This document shows positions 11,969 to 22,744 of a stretch of 64,000 bases of DNA, in pieces. Each line of letters starts with the position of its first letter. Positions within the stretch are counted from its first letter, which is position 1. The stretch is from positions 2,046,001 to 2,110,000 of the forward strand of contig JAYXKI010000006.1 of the NCBI GenBank assembly GCA_037892935.1. Reading direction: 5' to 3'. The stretch is from Phlebopus portentosus (Eukaryota; Basidiomycota; Agaricomycetes; Boletales; Boletinellaceae). Below the pieces are notes generated by a model that saw only the letters and a program-made list of their open reading frames with translations, made no database searches and was not told the DNA's origin. The translations under genes and the position numbers were made by a program.

Positions 11969-14900
11969 TCAAACGTGGTGTGATACTTCATATTTTTCGT
12001 CACTGCTTCGCAATTTATCTGGCGTCGGTACTTCATCAGAGGCATACGCGTCGAGGCCGATACGTTTGTGTATGGTCAAGAGGCGCTCTTGGTCTTGTAC
12101 AGAACTTCCGGTCTCGTCGCCAAAGACTTCGTCCATTTCTTCCAGCGTTAAACCTTTCGTTTCGGGAACCTACGCTAGCATATCAGCCTCCGTGAGAGAT
12201 ATTGTCAAGGTAGAAGACGTACGAAGAAGAGCACGAAAAGGCCTCCCATAAGCGAGAAAGTCTGCAAAAGAAGATGAGAAGACTGATACGGAGTTCGGAA
12301 GACATACGTACGCCGAAGAAGATGAATGTCCCGAAGCGAAGATGTGCCATCATCGATGGAGTAACCTATAAGTAGAATGACTCTGTTTACTCCAAATCCG
12401 TCAAAAGAGAGACACTGATTCTTACCTGACCGACTAAACCACATGTGTGTCAGAATCATCAGCCCAACTTGTCTCCAGATACCAGAACTTACCGATGAAG
12501 TTGTTCATCTGGGCATATCGAGAATGCATCAATATCTAAAACAATTATCAGGATTGTTAAAGCGTATACTTACCCAATTTGACGAAGCTGCGATAGAGAT
12601 TCCTTTTCCTCGGACACTTAACGGCCAAATCTCGGCGGCCAGAATCCATGAACATGGACCTTTTCATCGCTATCAGAGGGCGCCAAGATGAGAAGCAAAT
12701 TTAGAATGGTTCCTACCCCAGCTATAGCCGAAACCTACGGAAGAGGGTCAGCTTACTTAGTAAGGAACGCCATCTAAGATAGGCAGCTCACCGATCGCAA
12801 AAAGCCAGACAAGCGCGCATGCAGCCCACCCTGCGACCCTATGCCTGTAAACAATTAGGAAGATATACCGCGTAGTCCCACGTCCTACGTACTCAATCCA
12901 AGAGTCCTCATATAAGCCCGTCAGGACAGCGATAATAAGGTGACAACTAAAAAGGGACAGAAATTGTTAATAGCCAGCAAGGAACCCAGTCTGACCAGAA
13001 CGTACGCCGCCATCAAGAAAGCACCTGAGACGCTATGAACAAGGTAAGCATTAGTCGCCCTTGACGATCGAATGGCATGCAACAAAGAACATTCACAGAA
13101 CAGGCTTCCTGCCCCAGTCGTCGATCCAGATGACCGCTGGTATTGTTGCCAACAACATACTGTATTCGTCTCATAAGTCAGGAGTAAGCTCCGAGAATAG
13201 GACAAACTGAATGCCTACACTATGCCGACGACACCAGTCGCTAGTAATGAGATAGTAGTGCCGGTCAAACCGAGGTTTTGGAAGATGGTCGGTGCATAGT
13301 AAAGGATCGCGTTGACTCCCGTCCATTGTTGGAAGAACATAGTCCTACAGAGACGAGTTAGCGTCACGAGAAATTCTAATTTGAATCTCGGAGGTGACCC
13401 ACAGAGTACCCACGGCGACACGGAGAAACAGAGCTGCAGAGTGGTGATTTAGACAATGTTATGATATTGAGCCGTGCCACTCCCACTTACTCTTGGTCTG
13501 GAGGAGGCTCATATATGCATGGACTCCTAATTTGAAATTTGATTTTCGACTGCCATCCTGGAACTGAGGGAACTTGATCTCAGATGTTTCTTTCTCGAAC
13601 AGATATTGAGCTTTAATCTCCCTATAGTGTCTGAGTCAGAAGAGCCTTCAAGATACGATATTCAAAACTGCGTACAAATATTCGATTTGAACTAGATCGG
13701 AGTCTGGAGGGAGTCTGCGCGCAGAACTCAGGACAGCCAAAGCTTCGTCATCTCGACCCTGGTTGACAAGCCATCTAACCAAGGCTCACAAATTAGTTGT
13801 AGTCCCTTTGGAGAAGAAACCTTTTTTCACCTCGGAGAGTAGGGCATGAATAAAATACCGGCACCCAGAATTATCGCAGGCACAAGCTGAAGCGCTAACG
13901 GAATTCTCCATGCAGCCTCATGCTGTGTGGGCCCTGACCCACCAATAAAGTTCGTGCCATAGTCGATCCAGAAAGAAACCATGATCCCGAAGGTGATGGC
14001 TAGCTGCTGAAGGGCAACAAGGGAACCACGGACTTCCGGAGGTGCCAGTTCGGCGCTACAAGATACCTTAACCAAGTGAACATGGGAAGAAATAGGATTC
14101 ACTCACTTATAGAGAGGAACAGCCATACTGAGAGAACCGACACCAAGACCGGTCACAAACCGGCCTGTAAGTATTCATTGAGAAGATCATCTTCATCGCT
14201 AGTCCTCTTATCTTCCACTTACCTCCAAAAATCGACGAGGCATGAAATGCCGCAGTCTGAACAATAACACCAATGCAGAAAACGACAACCGCTATCAGAA
14301 GAGATCCCAATGAGCTTCCTTGGTTATTCATAGTATGCAAGGAAGGTCGTTACCAGCCAAGATCGTGTACTTTCTAGACAGCTTATCCGCGAGATATCCG
14401 GTGCAGAGGACTCCGAACCAAGCACCGAGTTCCAGGATAGCGACTAGCCAACCTTTCTTGCCCGTATCGGACACAGCTGAGCCCATCCGTTGTTCGAAAG
14501 TGTACATCCTAGCCAATTCATCGTGTCAGATGTTGCGCTAAGACCGAAATCCAAACTGCGTACCCCAGGACACCCGAGAAAACACCCTAGTAGACACGAC
14601 GATTAGAAATCAGAGCACGTTTGATGCGATAAATACTGACCTGGTTGTAGCCTGATACCAAGCAACAGATTTAATTTCCGGAGTCAGCATTTAGGTAGAG
14701 TCTAGGAATAGATATGATCCACCATAGAGACTTAACAAAGTGAACAATCAGCATGACTGTTTTCCGAGACAGTATTGTTACATACAGTCCACCAAGCGAC
14801 GCAAACACAGTGATAGCAAACACGCGTCGATTGTGAACAAGACCAGCCTTTTGCGATGACGCAATCAATACAATCAGCAATGACAACGGCAGAATAAGTG

Positions 14901-14989
14901 TGAACGGATCTCACCCAACCAGATTTCCCAGCAAGGGCCCTGCGGCGACTCGCGGCTATCCCAGTTGTCGTCTGGATTCCTCCAGCCAT
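11969..14989 (-). CDS. MFS sugar transporter (sugar porter family)
   Basis: Twelve-helix plasma-membrane sugar carrier, split by many short introns (more than ten). The first exon is 14989-14915 ([17 protein letters not shown]...), and the second starts at 14847. Signatures along the minus strand are [13 protein letters not shown] (loop 2-3), the [20 protein letters not shown] block, [12 protein letters not shown] (a variant of PESPRWL), [17 protein letters not shown] (TM7), a DWGRKPVL loop, [12 protein letters not shown] (TM10 side), and [16 protein letters not shown] in the C-terminal tail. The stop is at 11969-11971, after a hydrophilic tail ending KYEVSHHV. The substrate cannot be fixed from sequence; hexoses or related sugars are typical for this group. 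I could verify the motif-bearing exons but not every small exon boundary. Confidence 0.88.
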
Positions 14990-16275
14990 ATCAGAACTAG
15001 CTCAGGAGAGAGAGATAATACAGAGACGGAGCGTTGAGGACTAGGACTCGGCGTCAGGAGATGAGAGTCAAGTGGACATCAGAAGCTTCTCCCTACCTTT
15101 ATAAGAGCTTGCGGGAATCAGATTCGGAACAAAAAGGCGTGTGGGAAGCGGAGGTTTAACGAGTTATGAAGGAGAAAAGGCGTTAGATCGTAAGATTGGA
15201 TCGAATTTAACTGATCGAAAACTCGATTCCCCCTGTACGCAAGACCATGTATGAGTATACCCAGATATAGCCTGGGGTAATGCGGAGGAGACTGGGGCAT
15301 TAAAGCTCAAAGAAGACATGATTTAGGGGAACCGGCGCTGTGCGAGTGTGTGGAAGAAAGTTAAGCTCTGCTCGAACATAAAGTGAAGATGTTTCCAGAC
15401 TATCCGACCGGGCCGGCTCTTCAGGTCTGTTCACGAGACCCGGCCTTTCGCGCGGGAACGTAAGTCGACTGCATGAAAGCAAGCGGGCGTCGAGAAATAA
15501 AATGATAGAAATTTGCACAAGGCGCACGTATGGAAGACCGAAGACGTAGATCAAAACGGCAGAATGCATAAAGTGTGTCGGCTCGTTCTCCTAGCCTCGA
15601 TTCGGGAGTTATGCCACCTCTAATCTTTGTGAGTAGCCGCTCATTGCGCGGACCTATTTATAGACAGGAACGTCCGAGTACGGGGGTTGATAAGCCATGA
15701 TGCAGATGGGCGGCCAGAAATAAGCATGATATCATCTACGCAAGAATAGCAAAGACCAAGTGAACGAAGGAAGTAATCTGTTTCAAGGAATAATCGGAGA
15801 GGAGCACAACAGATCTTTGTCGATTATCACGTAGGAGAACGTCTAAGCATAGATTTTGTTGCAAAAGAAAGCACATGATGAGTTCCATTGCTCAGAGCAC
15901 TGACAGGAAAGCGAAGTACTCCTCACCTAGGAACAACCGCACCGAAAGATTAGATTATCAAGAAGGCAAATTCAAGGAAGTGAATCAGCTGGAAGAAGAA
16001 AGATCATTCAGTGCTGTTGCGGAAAGACGAAGTTCAGTCAACAAATCGCTTGGCGCAGAGAAGTGTAGATTAATTCGTGAATCGACATCGGAAGTCACTC
16101 AGCTATCGTAGCAACGAAGAATGCAGTCTTAAGGCACGAATATGACAAAAAGGATAATTATACAGGAGGAGAATATAATACTGCGAACAGAATACTGTAA
16201 CGAGAAGCAGTAATGTGAAGTAAATTAAACCACCGAAAAGAAGCCAAGGACCGAACCTTTCCTTAATAAGTACTT
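14990..16275. other. Long intergenic region upstream of the sugar transporter
   Basis: About 1.3 kb with no convincing gene. It should contain the sugar transporter promoter (right of 14989) and the 3' flank of the first Myb/SANT-like gene. Short open frames at 15118-15300, 15300-15569 and 15875-16111 show no known family and no splice-consistent extension. Confidence 0.5.
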
Positions 16276-17920
16276 CTACGACGCGCCAGTACCAAAGTCG
16301 GCTAGCTCAGCTTTCAAATACATTACTCTCGCACGCCGGCTCTGGATGGCAAGGTATGCTTCCAAAGCGTCACTCCGTTTCTGGAATAGCTGAATAGCCT
16401 TCACAAATTGTAGCTCGCTGAGCCCGTCTTCGGTGTACGTGGATTCGAGAGTTGTGATAGCTTCCGTTAGGCGAGATGAAGAACTTGGAGGTGGACCAGG
16501 TGCGGGTGCGGTCGTGGTGGATGCGGGGGCTGGGGGTGGAGCGGGTGCTGGTGCTGGTGCCAGAGGTGGTAGAGCAGCGTAAACAGCGTTAGATGCTGCA
16601 GGCACTGGCTGAGGATAGGCTGTCGCCACAGGGTGCGGAGGTACACTTATTGCGGTACTAGTGCGCTTCGAGATGGAGTCCTGCTCTTCCTCAGTCGGAT
16701 ATGCACGTTTACCATTCCCGTTTAGTCGACTTTGGTACTACACATAATTGCATGAGTAAAAAAACAGACAAATTACTGATTGTCGGGAGTGATTTACCTG
16801 CTGAATCGCACTGTTGATCGTACCAGGTGACAGCGGGGGCGCAACCGTTGCTACAGTCGTTGTTGCACTCGAAGCTTCAGGAGCAAACCGATGAACGAAC
16901 GTGGTACCATGATGGCACGATTTTATAACGGGGAACACTCCCGTCGTTGCGCCGACATCCACAGGGGCCGACACTGAAGCCAAAGTAGGGTCTATTTCTC
17001 CTATACCGTCCTGATCATGAGTCCCGATTTGAGATGTAGCGCGTTTATTCGGAGACGGTGCATGGGAACCCGAACGGGCCTCCCAGCGCTTCTTGAACTT
17101 GGTGTCGCCCTTGTCGTTCCCCCCTTCGTCCTCGATGAGGAAGGCGCATCGGCTGTAGCAGGGGAACTTCTTCTTACGCCATGGTTGGGCGTCCTTATGA
17201 TTCTTTCCAACGGCTCTTATCAGGCATGCTATGAATATCAGTCAGGTAGAGGAACGTACCTCGACATATGTGTCCCATGTGTCTGAAGAGGCTATCACCA
17301 TCTGTGTGTCCTCGTCCCATGCGAAATCTGGTTCATGACGAAGGTGTTTCACGATCCGGTACTCAACTTTCAGCTAGAAACACAAGCACAATCAGCAACT
17401 AATAATATGCACAATGGGGAAACACAACACTAACCCGTTGCCAACGCGCCTTACAATGCGCAAGATTCTTCGGTGCGCCGCCAGTCACCACCTCGCATCC
17501 CTTTATCGCCTCGGCAACTTCCTCCCAAGCGTCGTTTTGAAAGACGCCATTGAAACGGTTACGCCCCATCTGGTGCTGATGGACAAGTGCGTCGCAGAGG
17601 AGGACGTCGTCGCGCAGTGACCATCTGACCGCCTTGGTGTTCTCGGGTGCATTGTGGTGGAATGCGATTGCGCTGACTTGATCGGCTGTCGGATAGAATT
17701 GAGGCGGTTGAGGTGGTTGACCGCCGTCGACGATGAGGTGCGTTTGTTCGAATTGCTGCCACTGCTGCTGCTGCTGTTGTTGTTGAGGTTGTTCTTGTTC
17801 TTGTCCTTGTTGCGGTGGTGACTGAGTCGCTACTACTGCTGGTTGTTGTTGCTGCTGCTGTTGCTGATGGACGTGGCCCTCGACTTCAGCACTTGAAGCT
17901 GTCGATTGAGCGTCTGCCAT
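16276..17920 (-). CDS. Myb/SANT-like domain protein, copy 1
   Basis: Predicted DNA-binding protein. The first exon (17920-17435) encodes a Q-rich N-terminus with several poly-Gln runs, then the start of a Myb/SANT-like trihelix domain: RWSLRDDVLLCDAL, DAWEEVAEAIKG and AHCKARWQR. The next exons carry LKVEYRIVKHLRHEPDFAWD and QPWRKKKFPCYSRCAFLIED, which complete the domain. The later part is Ala/Pro-rich (about 16500-16600), and the protein ends in a conserved helix, TTLESTYTEDGLSELQFVKA...AYLAIQSRRARVMYLKAEL. Codons stay open across the domain, unlike the neighbouring copy 2. Such domains occur in fungal and plant regulators and in Harbinger-type transposon accessory proteins. No transposase lies nearby, so a host regulator is more likely. 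Confidence 0.85.
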
Positions 17921-18873
17921 ATTCCGATATTCAACTTCTACTTTTCCAGATTCCACAGAATTTGTGTGCGGATCGATTGTAGATTTTCCGTCTCGATGTT
18001 GGGCTCCGTGCAAATCTCCTTCTCAGGAAAGTTCCCTGCCCTTAATGAAAGCGAAACACGACGATACGCAATATGGAAGTAAATGTCCTTAGGTAGCTGA
18101 AGATATTAGTTAGAACAGTTTGGAACTGGGGTGCAGTCTGCCGCTGTTTGAGGTGATGTGTAAAGTCAAAGGCGAATCAAGATTTCCACGTTCACTCATT
18201 ATGAAATTTAAACCCTAACTAAAAATGCAGTAATGCTACCACATATAGGACGTACCGAAGATAGATATTCTCACGATGATAAATCGAATTAAAATTTTGT
18301 TGTTCTTGCTTATTCTAATGAATGACGAATATTTCAGATAACAAACTTTCCTTTACAGGTTCTTGTCAGGTCAGGTTGCCTGTTCCACCGGAAATTTCAA
18401 ATTCCAACACCTCTGCTCCGTTCTATTTACTTTTGAACCGAAACCTTATATCACGAATTACAATTGGGCAGAATATCAAAAATTGCAAACCATAAGTACT
18501 CATAACGTACAGAGAGTAAGATTGCCACAAAATGCGATTTTGAGAAAGAGTATCGTATGAAAATATATCATATACATGATAACACGGAATACTAAAGCAT
18601 CACAAGCGAAACACAAGCAGATCACAAGGACAAACAGGGACGTAAGAAGGATGGACCTATACGCACGTACTGATTGATGGAAATGCGACTGAAAAAAGAA
18701 CGAAATATAAACATTTATTGAAGTATAATTTAATACCGATACAAAATACACTAGGGCTCAGGCGTTGCAAGCGAGGCAGATAAATCGCATAAACCTCAAC
18801 CAGAGGAAATAACTTCACCCAAAACGGAGCAAAACGAAAACGAAATCATTTTCTTGAGTACTGTGCACTAGGG
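17921..18873. other. Intergenic region between the two Myb/SANT-like genes
   Basis: This is the upstream region of copy 1 and downstream region of copy 2, AT-rich between 18180 and 18760. It holds a 21-nt element (18012-18032) also found upstream of copy 2. I found no coding exon. Confidence 0.5.
18012..18032 (-). promoter_or_regulatory. Shared upstream element, copy 1
   Basis: The core CTCCTTCTCAGGAAAGT (read on +) lies about 92 nt before the copy 1 ATG. The same run of about 21 nt stands at about 20958-20978, upstream of copy 2, while the flanking sequence differs. It may be a retained promoter or 5'-leader element of the duplicated genes. Its function is unknown. Confidence 0.4.
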
Positions 18874-20805
18874 CTATGATTCCGCACTCGCAGCAGCAGC
18901 AGCTCCGTCTGGGTCTCCAGACTCCCTGTCATTGCTCTTACGGAACTCTTCCAGTTCAGCTCTCAAAAACAACACCCTCGCGCGCCTGCTCCGAATCGCA
19001 AGGTATGCATCGGCAGCCTCGCTCCTCCGCTCGAAGATCTGCACAGCTTTAATAAACTGCGCTTCGCTAAATCCGTCTTCGTTGTACGTAGATTCGAGAG
19101 TCTGTATAGCTTCAGCTAGTCGGGTGGGGCCCGTGTGTGTAGGCGGCAGGGCGTTTGGACTGGGAACGGGAATTTGATGCACGTGCACGGTAGCTGGAGG
19201 ATAGGGCTGCGGAGTGCTGGAGGATGACGAAGGTGGTGGGATTGCAACGTAGTTCGCGTTGGAAGAGACGGGAATGGGGGCTTGTACGTGTCCGGGAGGT
19301 GGTGCTTGGGTAGTATAGATTATCGTGCCGGGTGTGTAAGTGTGTTGAGGAGGGGGAGGAGCAGCGTGTTGGGTATAAGTAGGTGTAGTAGGAGCTTGCG
19401 CTGGTGCGATGGGTCTGTTATACACACCAGCACTCGCTTGCGTTTTTGCGCGTTTCGAAACGTGCTGTTCCCCTACAGGCGAGTGTGGGCGTTTCCCGTT
19501 TGGTTGAGGCTGGCTTGCAATTCGGAGCTACGTACAGACAAATTGAACATAATGAACTTCAGAACTCTTCTAGGACATGATGACATAGAATGAAAGTTCT
19601 TACCTGCTGGAGTGCATTGTTGATGGTAGCAGGTGCTACCGAGGGAGCTGTGGTCGTGACAGTCGTTGTAACCGGACCTCCAGGAACAGGAGCAAATCGA
19701 TTGACGAACTTGGTGCCATTATGCTCTGACCTTATAATCGGAAACACGCTGGTCGATCCGCCAATATCTGAAACCGATGCTGGCACCAGGGTTGATGCCG
19801 CAGATGATGGTGCTGATATAGCATTTTGCCGATCATTCTGAATCTGTACAGTAGCAAAGGTAGCATTCTGGACAGGAACTGCTCCTCGAATGGTTTGAGC
19901 TTGCACCCGCTCTTGAGATTGAGCCCTTGCTTGAGCTTCCTTGAATGCCTTCCGCACAGCGGCGCGTGTTCCAGGAGACGATGCACGTCGACCAATGTTA
20001 GCCTCCCAACGGCGTCTAAACTTCGCATCGCCTTTATCGTGCCCTTCATCATCCTCAATGAGGTAGGCGACGCGGCTGTAACATGGGAAGCTCTTCTTAC
20101 GCCATGGTTGGGCATCGCGGTGCGTCTAATGCATGAGAGTAAGTAATACGAGAATGCGAAAGAAGGTATAGTACATACTGCTACGTATGCATCCCATGCT
20201 GCTGAAGATGCCGTGACCATCTGGGTTGCTTCGTCCCATCCGAAGCCGGGTTGGTATCGGAGATGCTTCACAATGCGAAATTCGGTCTTTAGCTATCCCA
20301 GCAACGTTCAACTTCTTAACATGCGTATTGCCAAGAGAAATGACAGAAGCCTCGCTCACCCGCTGCCACCGAGCTTTACACTGCGCGACAGTCTTCACCG
20401 CACCTCCGGAGATCAATTCCGAACCTTTGAGCGCCTCAGCGACTTCCTCCCAAGCATCGAGCGAAAACACCACTGCGATGTTGCGACTCCGTCCCTTTTC
20501 GTTTTGTGCGATGAGGCGTCGCAGAGGACGACGTCGTCTCGTGCTGACCATCGAGTCGATTTGTCGCCGGCTGCTACGCCGTGATGATGTGCTACGGAGC
20601 TGACGTCGTTTGAATGAGGGAAGAATTGTGGCAGAAAGGGGGCGTCATCGTCGATATGGCTCCCGTCGGCGCTCTGGTCTTCTCGTTGTTCTTCTCTTTG
20701 CTGATAAGACGACGTATGTGGAGGGTGCTGCTGCTGATGTTGAGGCGAATGGACATAGCCCTCTACTTCCGCGGTGCTTGAGGTCGTAGACTGGCCGTCT
20801 GTCAT
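18874..20805 (-). pseudogene. Myb/SANT-like domain protein, copy 2, frameshifted
   Basis: Tandem paralogue of the gene at 16276-17920 with the same order: a Q/H-rich N-terminus, the Myb/SANT-like domain (RWSARDDVVLCDA then LIAQNEKGRSRNIAVVFSL, DAWEEVAEALKG, CKARWQR, GFGWDEATQMV, QPWRKKSFPCYSRVAYLIED), a middle region with FPIIRSEHNGTKFVNRFAP, a Pro-rich stretch and the terminal TLESTYNEDGFSEAQFIKA helix. At about 20514-20518 one base is missing relative to copy 1: CTCTGCGACGC is followed directly by CTCATC. The frame that starts at 20805 therefore runs out of phase inside the first helix and stops early. Everything downstream is open and well conserved, so the lesion is young or is a sequence error. 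No nearby splice pair could repair it. Confidence 0.75.
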
Positions 20806-21634
20806 TTTTCTACTTTTTTTACTTTTCGGGTTAATTTCAACGCAGATCGATTGCAGAATTTTTTGCTCGTGTTATAGTTTTTGCGATGTGTTTGCTGCGC
20901 GAAAAAATTGGCGGTCCGTGGATTTGTTTCCCTGGCCTGGTGTGCGAATTTTCACGCAAAATCTCCTTCTCAGGAAAGTGTGCAACCTTTTTGTCACAGC
21001 GCTCCAACAAAGTCCGATAGAAATTTCGAAGAGTTCGTCACGACGACGGAGTGAGATAGTCCTCGCTGGGATCCAGAGAGATGTGAAGGATGTTCAGGCT
21101 GTTCGTCGTTGCAGGCGATAAAGTCTGGGGGATGAAATTGGATGCTTTCAGTCCAGAATAGGAAATATTCTCACAGTCATTTTCACGGTATTCACGGTAA
21201 ACCCTGTCTACAAAACTGATCAGCTGCCTTTTTTTTTTTGTAAGACGACAATCATTTCGCAATTCTAAGCTTTTGAAGATCAGGTTCATTCAAGCCAATA
21301 AATAATTCTGATATTGTGTGCTCTATGCTTGTACACTGGGTTGACTATCGAAGACAAGTATTCCTGCGAGTTCTCGTGCTTCTGAGCCCGGAAACTATCC
21401 CGACATGACATTCTCTTGTGATCGTTCGTTAACCGAAAATCAAATTTCTTCAACTCGAGTACAGGATGATTCTGCAATATGTATGACACCCCAGGTCAAG
21501 TTTGCTCGCCCACCTGGATGTAACACCACTTTGCGTGAGTCAAGGCCGCTTTTCTTCCAGAGACGCAATGTTTTCATGTCGTAACTCTGCACGACCCCCT
21601 CCGATTCTCTTTGTCTTCTGTCCTAACTGCAATT
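20806..21634. other. Divergent intergenic region
   Basis: This lies between Myb/SANT-like copy 2 (-) and the Cys-rich gene (+), so it may serve both promoters. It contains the second copy of the shared upstream element (about 20958-20978) and a T-run near 21230. I see no gene. Confidence 0.5.
20958..20978 (-). promoter_or_regulatory. Shared upstream element, copy 2
   Basis: It matches the 18012-18032 element over about 21 nt, here about 155 nt upstream of the copy 2 ATG. The unequal distance from the start codon argues against a simple extension of coding similarity. Confidence 0.4.
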
Positions 21635-22323
21635 ATGTGTCAATATAACTCGTGAGTCTTGTCCCCCTCTCCCCAATAGTCTGAACACTTGCTGAAGTTT
21701 GTCCATAGACAGATTGCGATATACAAATGTGGTGCAGTTGAACATGTAAGCAGGTTCTGTCCTGTAGTGTCTCGATTGACTAACTTTCAGATGCTCCATA
21801 GGTAGAAAGGAAGGTCAGCTCCCACACTTTAGGCGCGACATCTTAAAGGTTTTTGATTATGACTTCGATTTGCCGTTGTAGGAGCAAGATTGTGAAAGGA
21901 AGGACTGTATCAACAGCAAGGCACACCCATGGGCCTGCGTCCCGAAACCATTCGCCGAGAGGCTAAAGGAGATGCTTTTCTATAGACGCTTGCGAATTCC
22001 AGAGCACAGTCCTGCTTGTCGGAACTAGTATGTCCCTTTCCTAGCTCTTTTCTTCATTATATATACCCCGTTTTACGTATGTACACTCGATGATGACTGA
22101 TGACATCTAACTCTTAAGTCATGACCTGACTTACTCCTTCATCAACAACCCTACAGAACAATGCTGCGACAACTCCTGCAAACTTGTCCGGGATCAGAAC
22201 GATGAAGGATTCAAAGAGGCCATGGAGATATTCCGCGAGGACGTTACAGCAAGAGATAGAGAAATGGAAAGGGCCGAACAGGACGCTGCATCCACTGTGC
22301 AGCTGCGCGATGTCCCTATGTAG
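21635..22323 (+). CDS. Small Cys-rich hypothetical protein
   Basis: I do not recognise the function. A five-exon model gives a continuous protein of about 160 residues: 21635-21651, 21709-21753, 21791-21848, 21882-22027 and 22119-22323. It begins MCQYNSQIAIYKCGAVEHV and carries paired cysteines and histidines: KCG, RCS, EQDCERKDC, HPWACVP, PACRNYHD and EQCCDNSC. It ends in a charged helix (REDVTARDREMERAEQDA). The arrangement suggests a small metal-binding or disulfide fold. Two of its introns would be only 37 and 33 nt, very short even for a basidiomycete, so the joins there are less certain. If they are wrong, the locus could be a decaying gene. Confidence 0.6.
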
Positions 22324-22744
22324 CCTACATTCTAGATTAGCACCTTGGATCCGAGATGGTGAATTACATTGACATTGCGAGTTGATAAGTATTAGAGGAG
22401 ACATTACAGGATTGCTGGATGTCTTTCTGCAGCCTCATATCTGATCCCATGTAGCAATTCAAGCATTACTTTTACTCCCTGTTTTATTGAATAGAATTTG
22501 AGTTTATTTCTTGAACGAGCCCGAGTGAAATCGGTCAGATAATATGCGCGTACACGTACACAAAATGAGTTCGGCAGGCAGTGATCGGCGGCCTCGGTTT
22601 CGAGCGGCGATCGGCACGGCACAGACAAGCACAGCTCCACTGGGTCAGCAGCTTGTACAACTCGTCTCCTACCTCCATCATCTGCGCAGCACGATTAGCA
22701 CCGTATCACTAGGACACGTGTAAAATACTGAGAAAAGCGCAATA
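22324..22744. other. Intergenic region upstream of the metacaspase gene
   Basis: 421 nt between the Cys-rich gene and the metacaspase gene, both on +. Nothing besides presumed 3' and 5' flanks was seen. Confidence 0.5.

Noticed and set aside
15875..16111. Plus-strand frame of 78 codons rich in Glu, Arg and Ser
   Set aside because: Composition follows the local purine-rich sequence; no homology pattern or conserved neighbour.
17760..17870. CAG/CTG-type triplet runs as a microsatellite
   Set aside because: They encode the poly-Gln tract of the Myb/SANT-like protein, with mixed CAA/CAG codons, so a coding explanation suffices.
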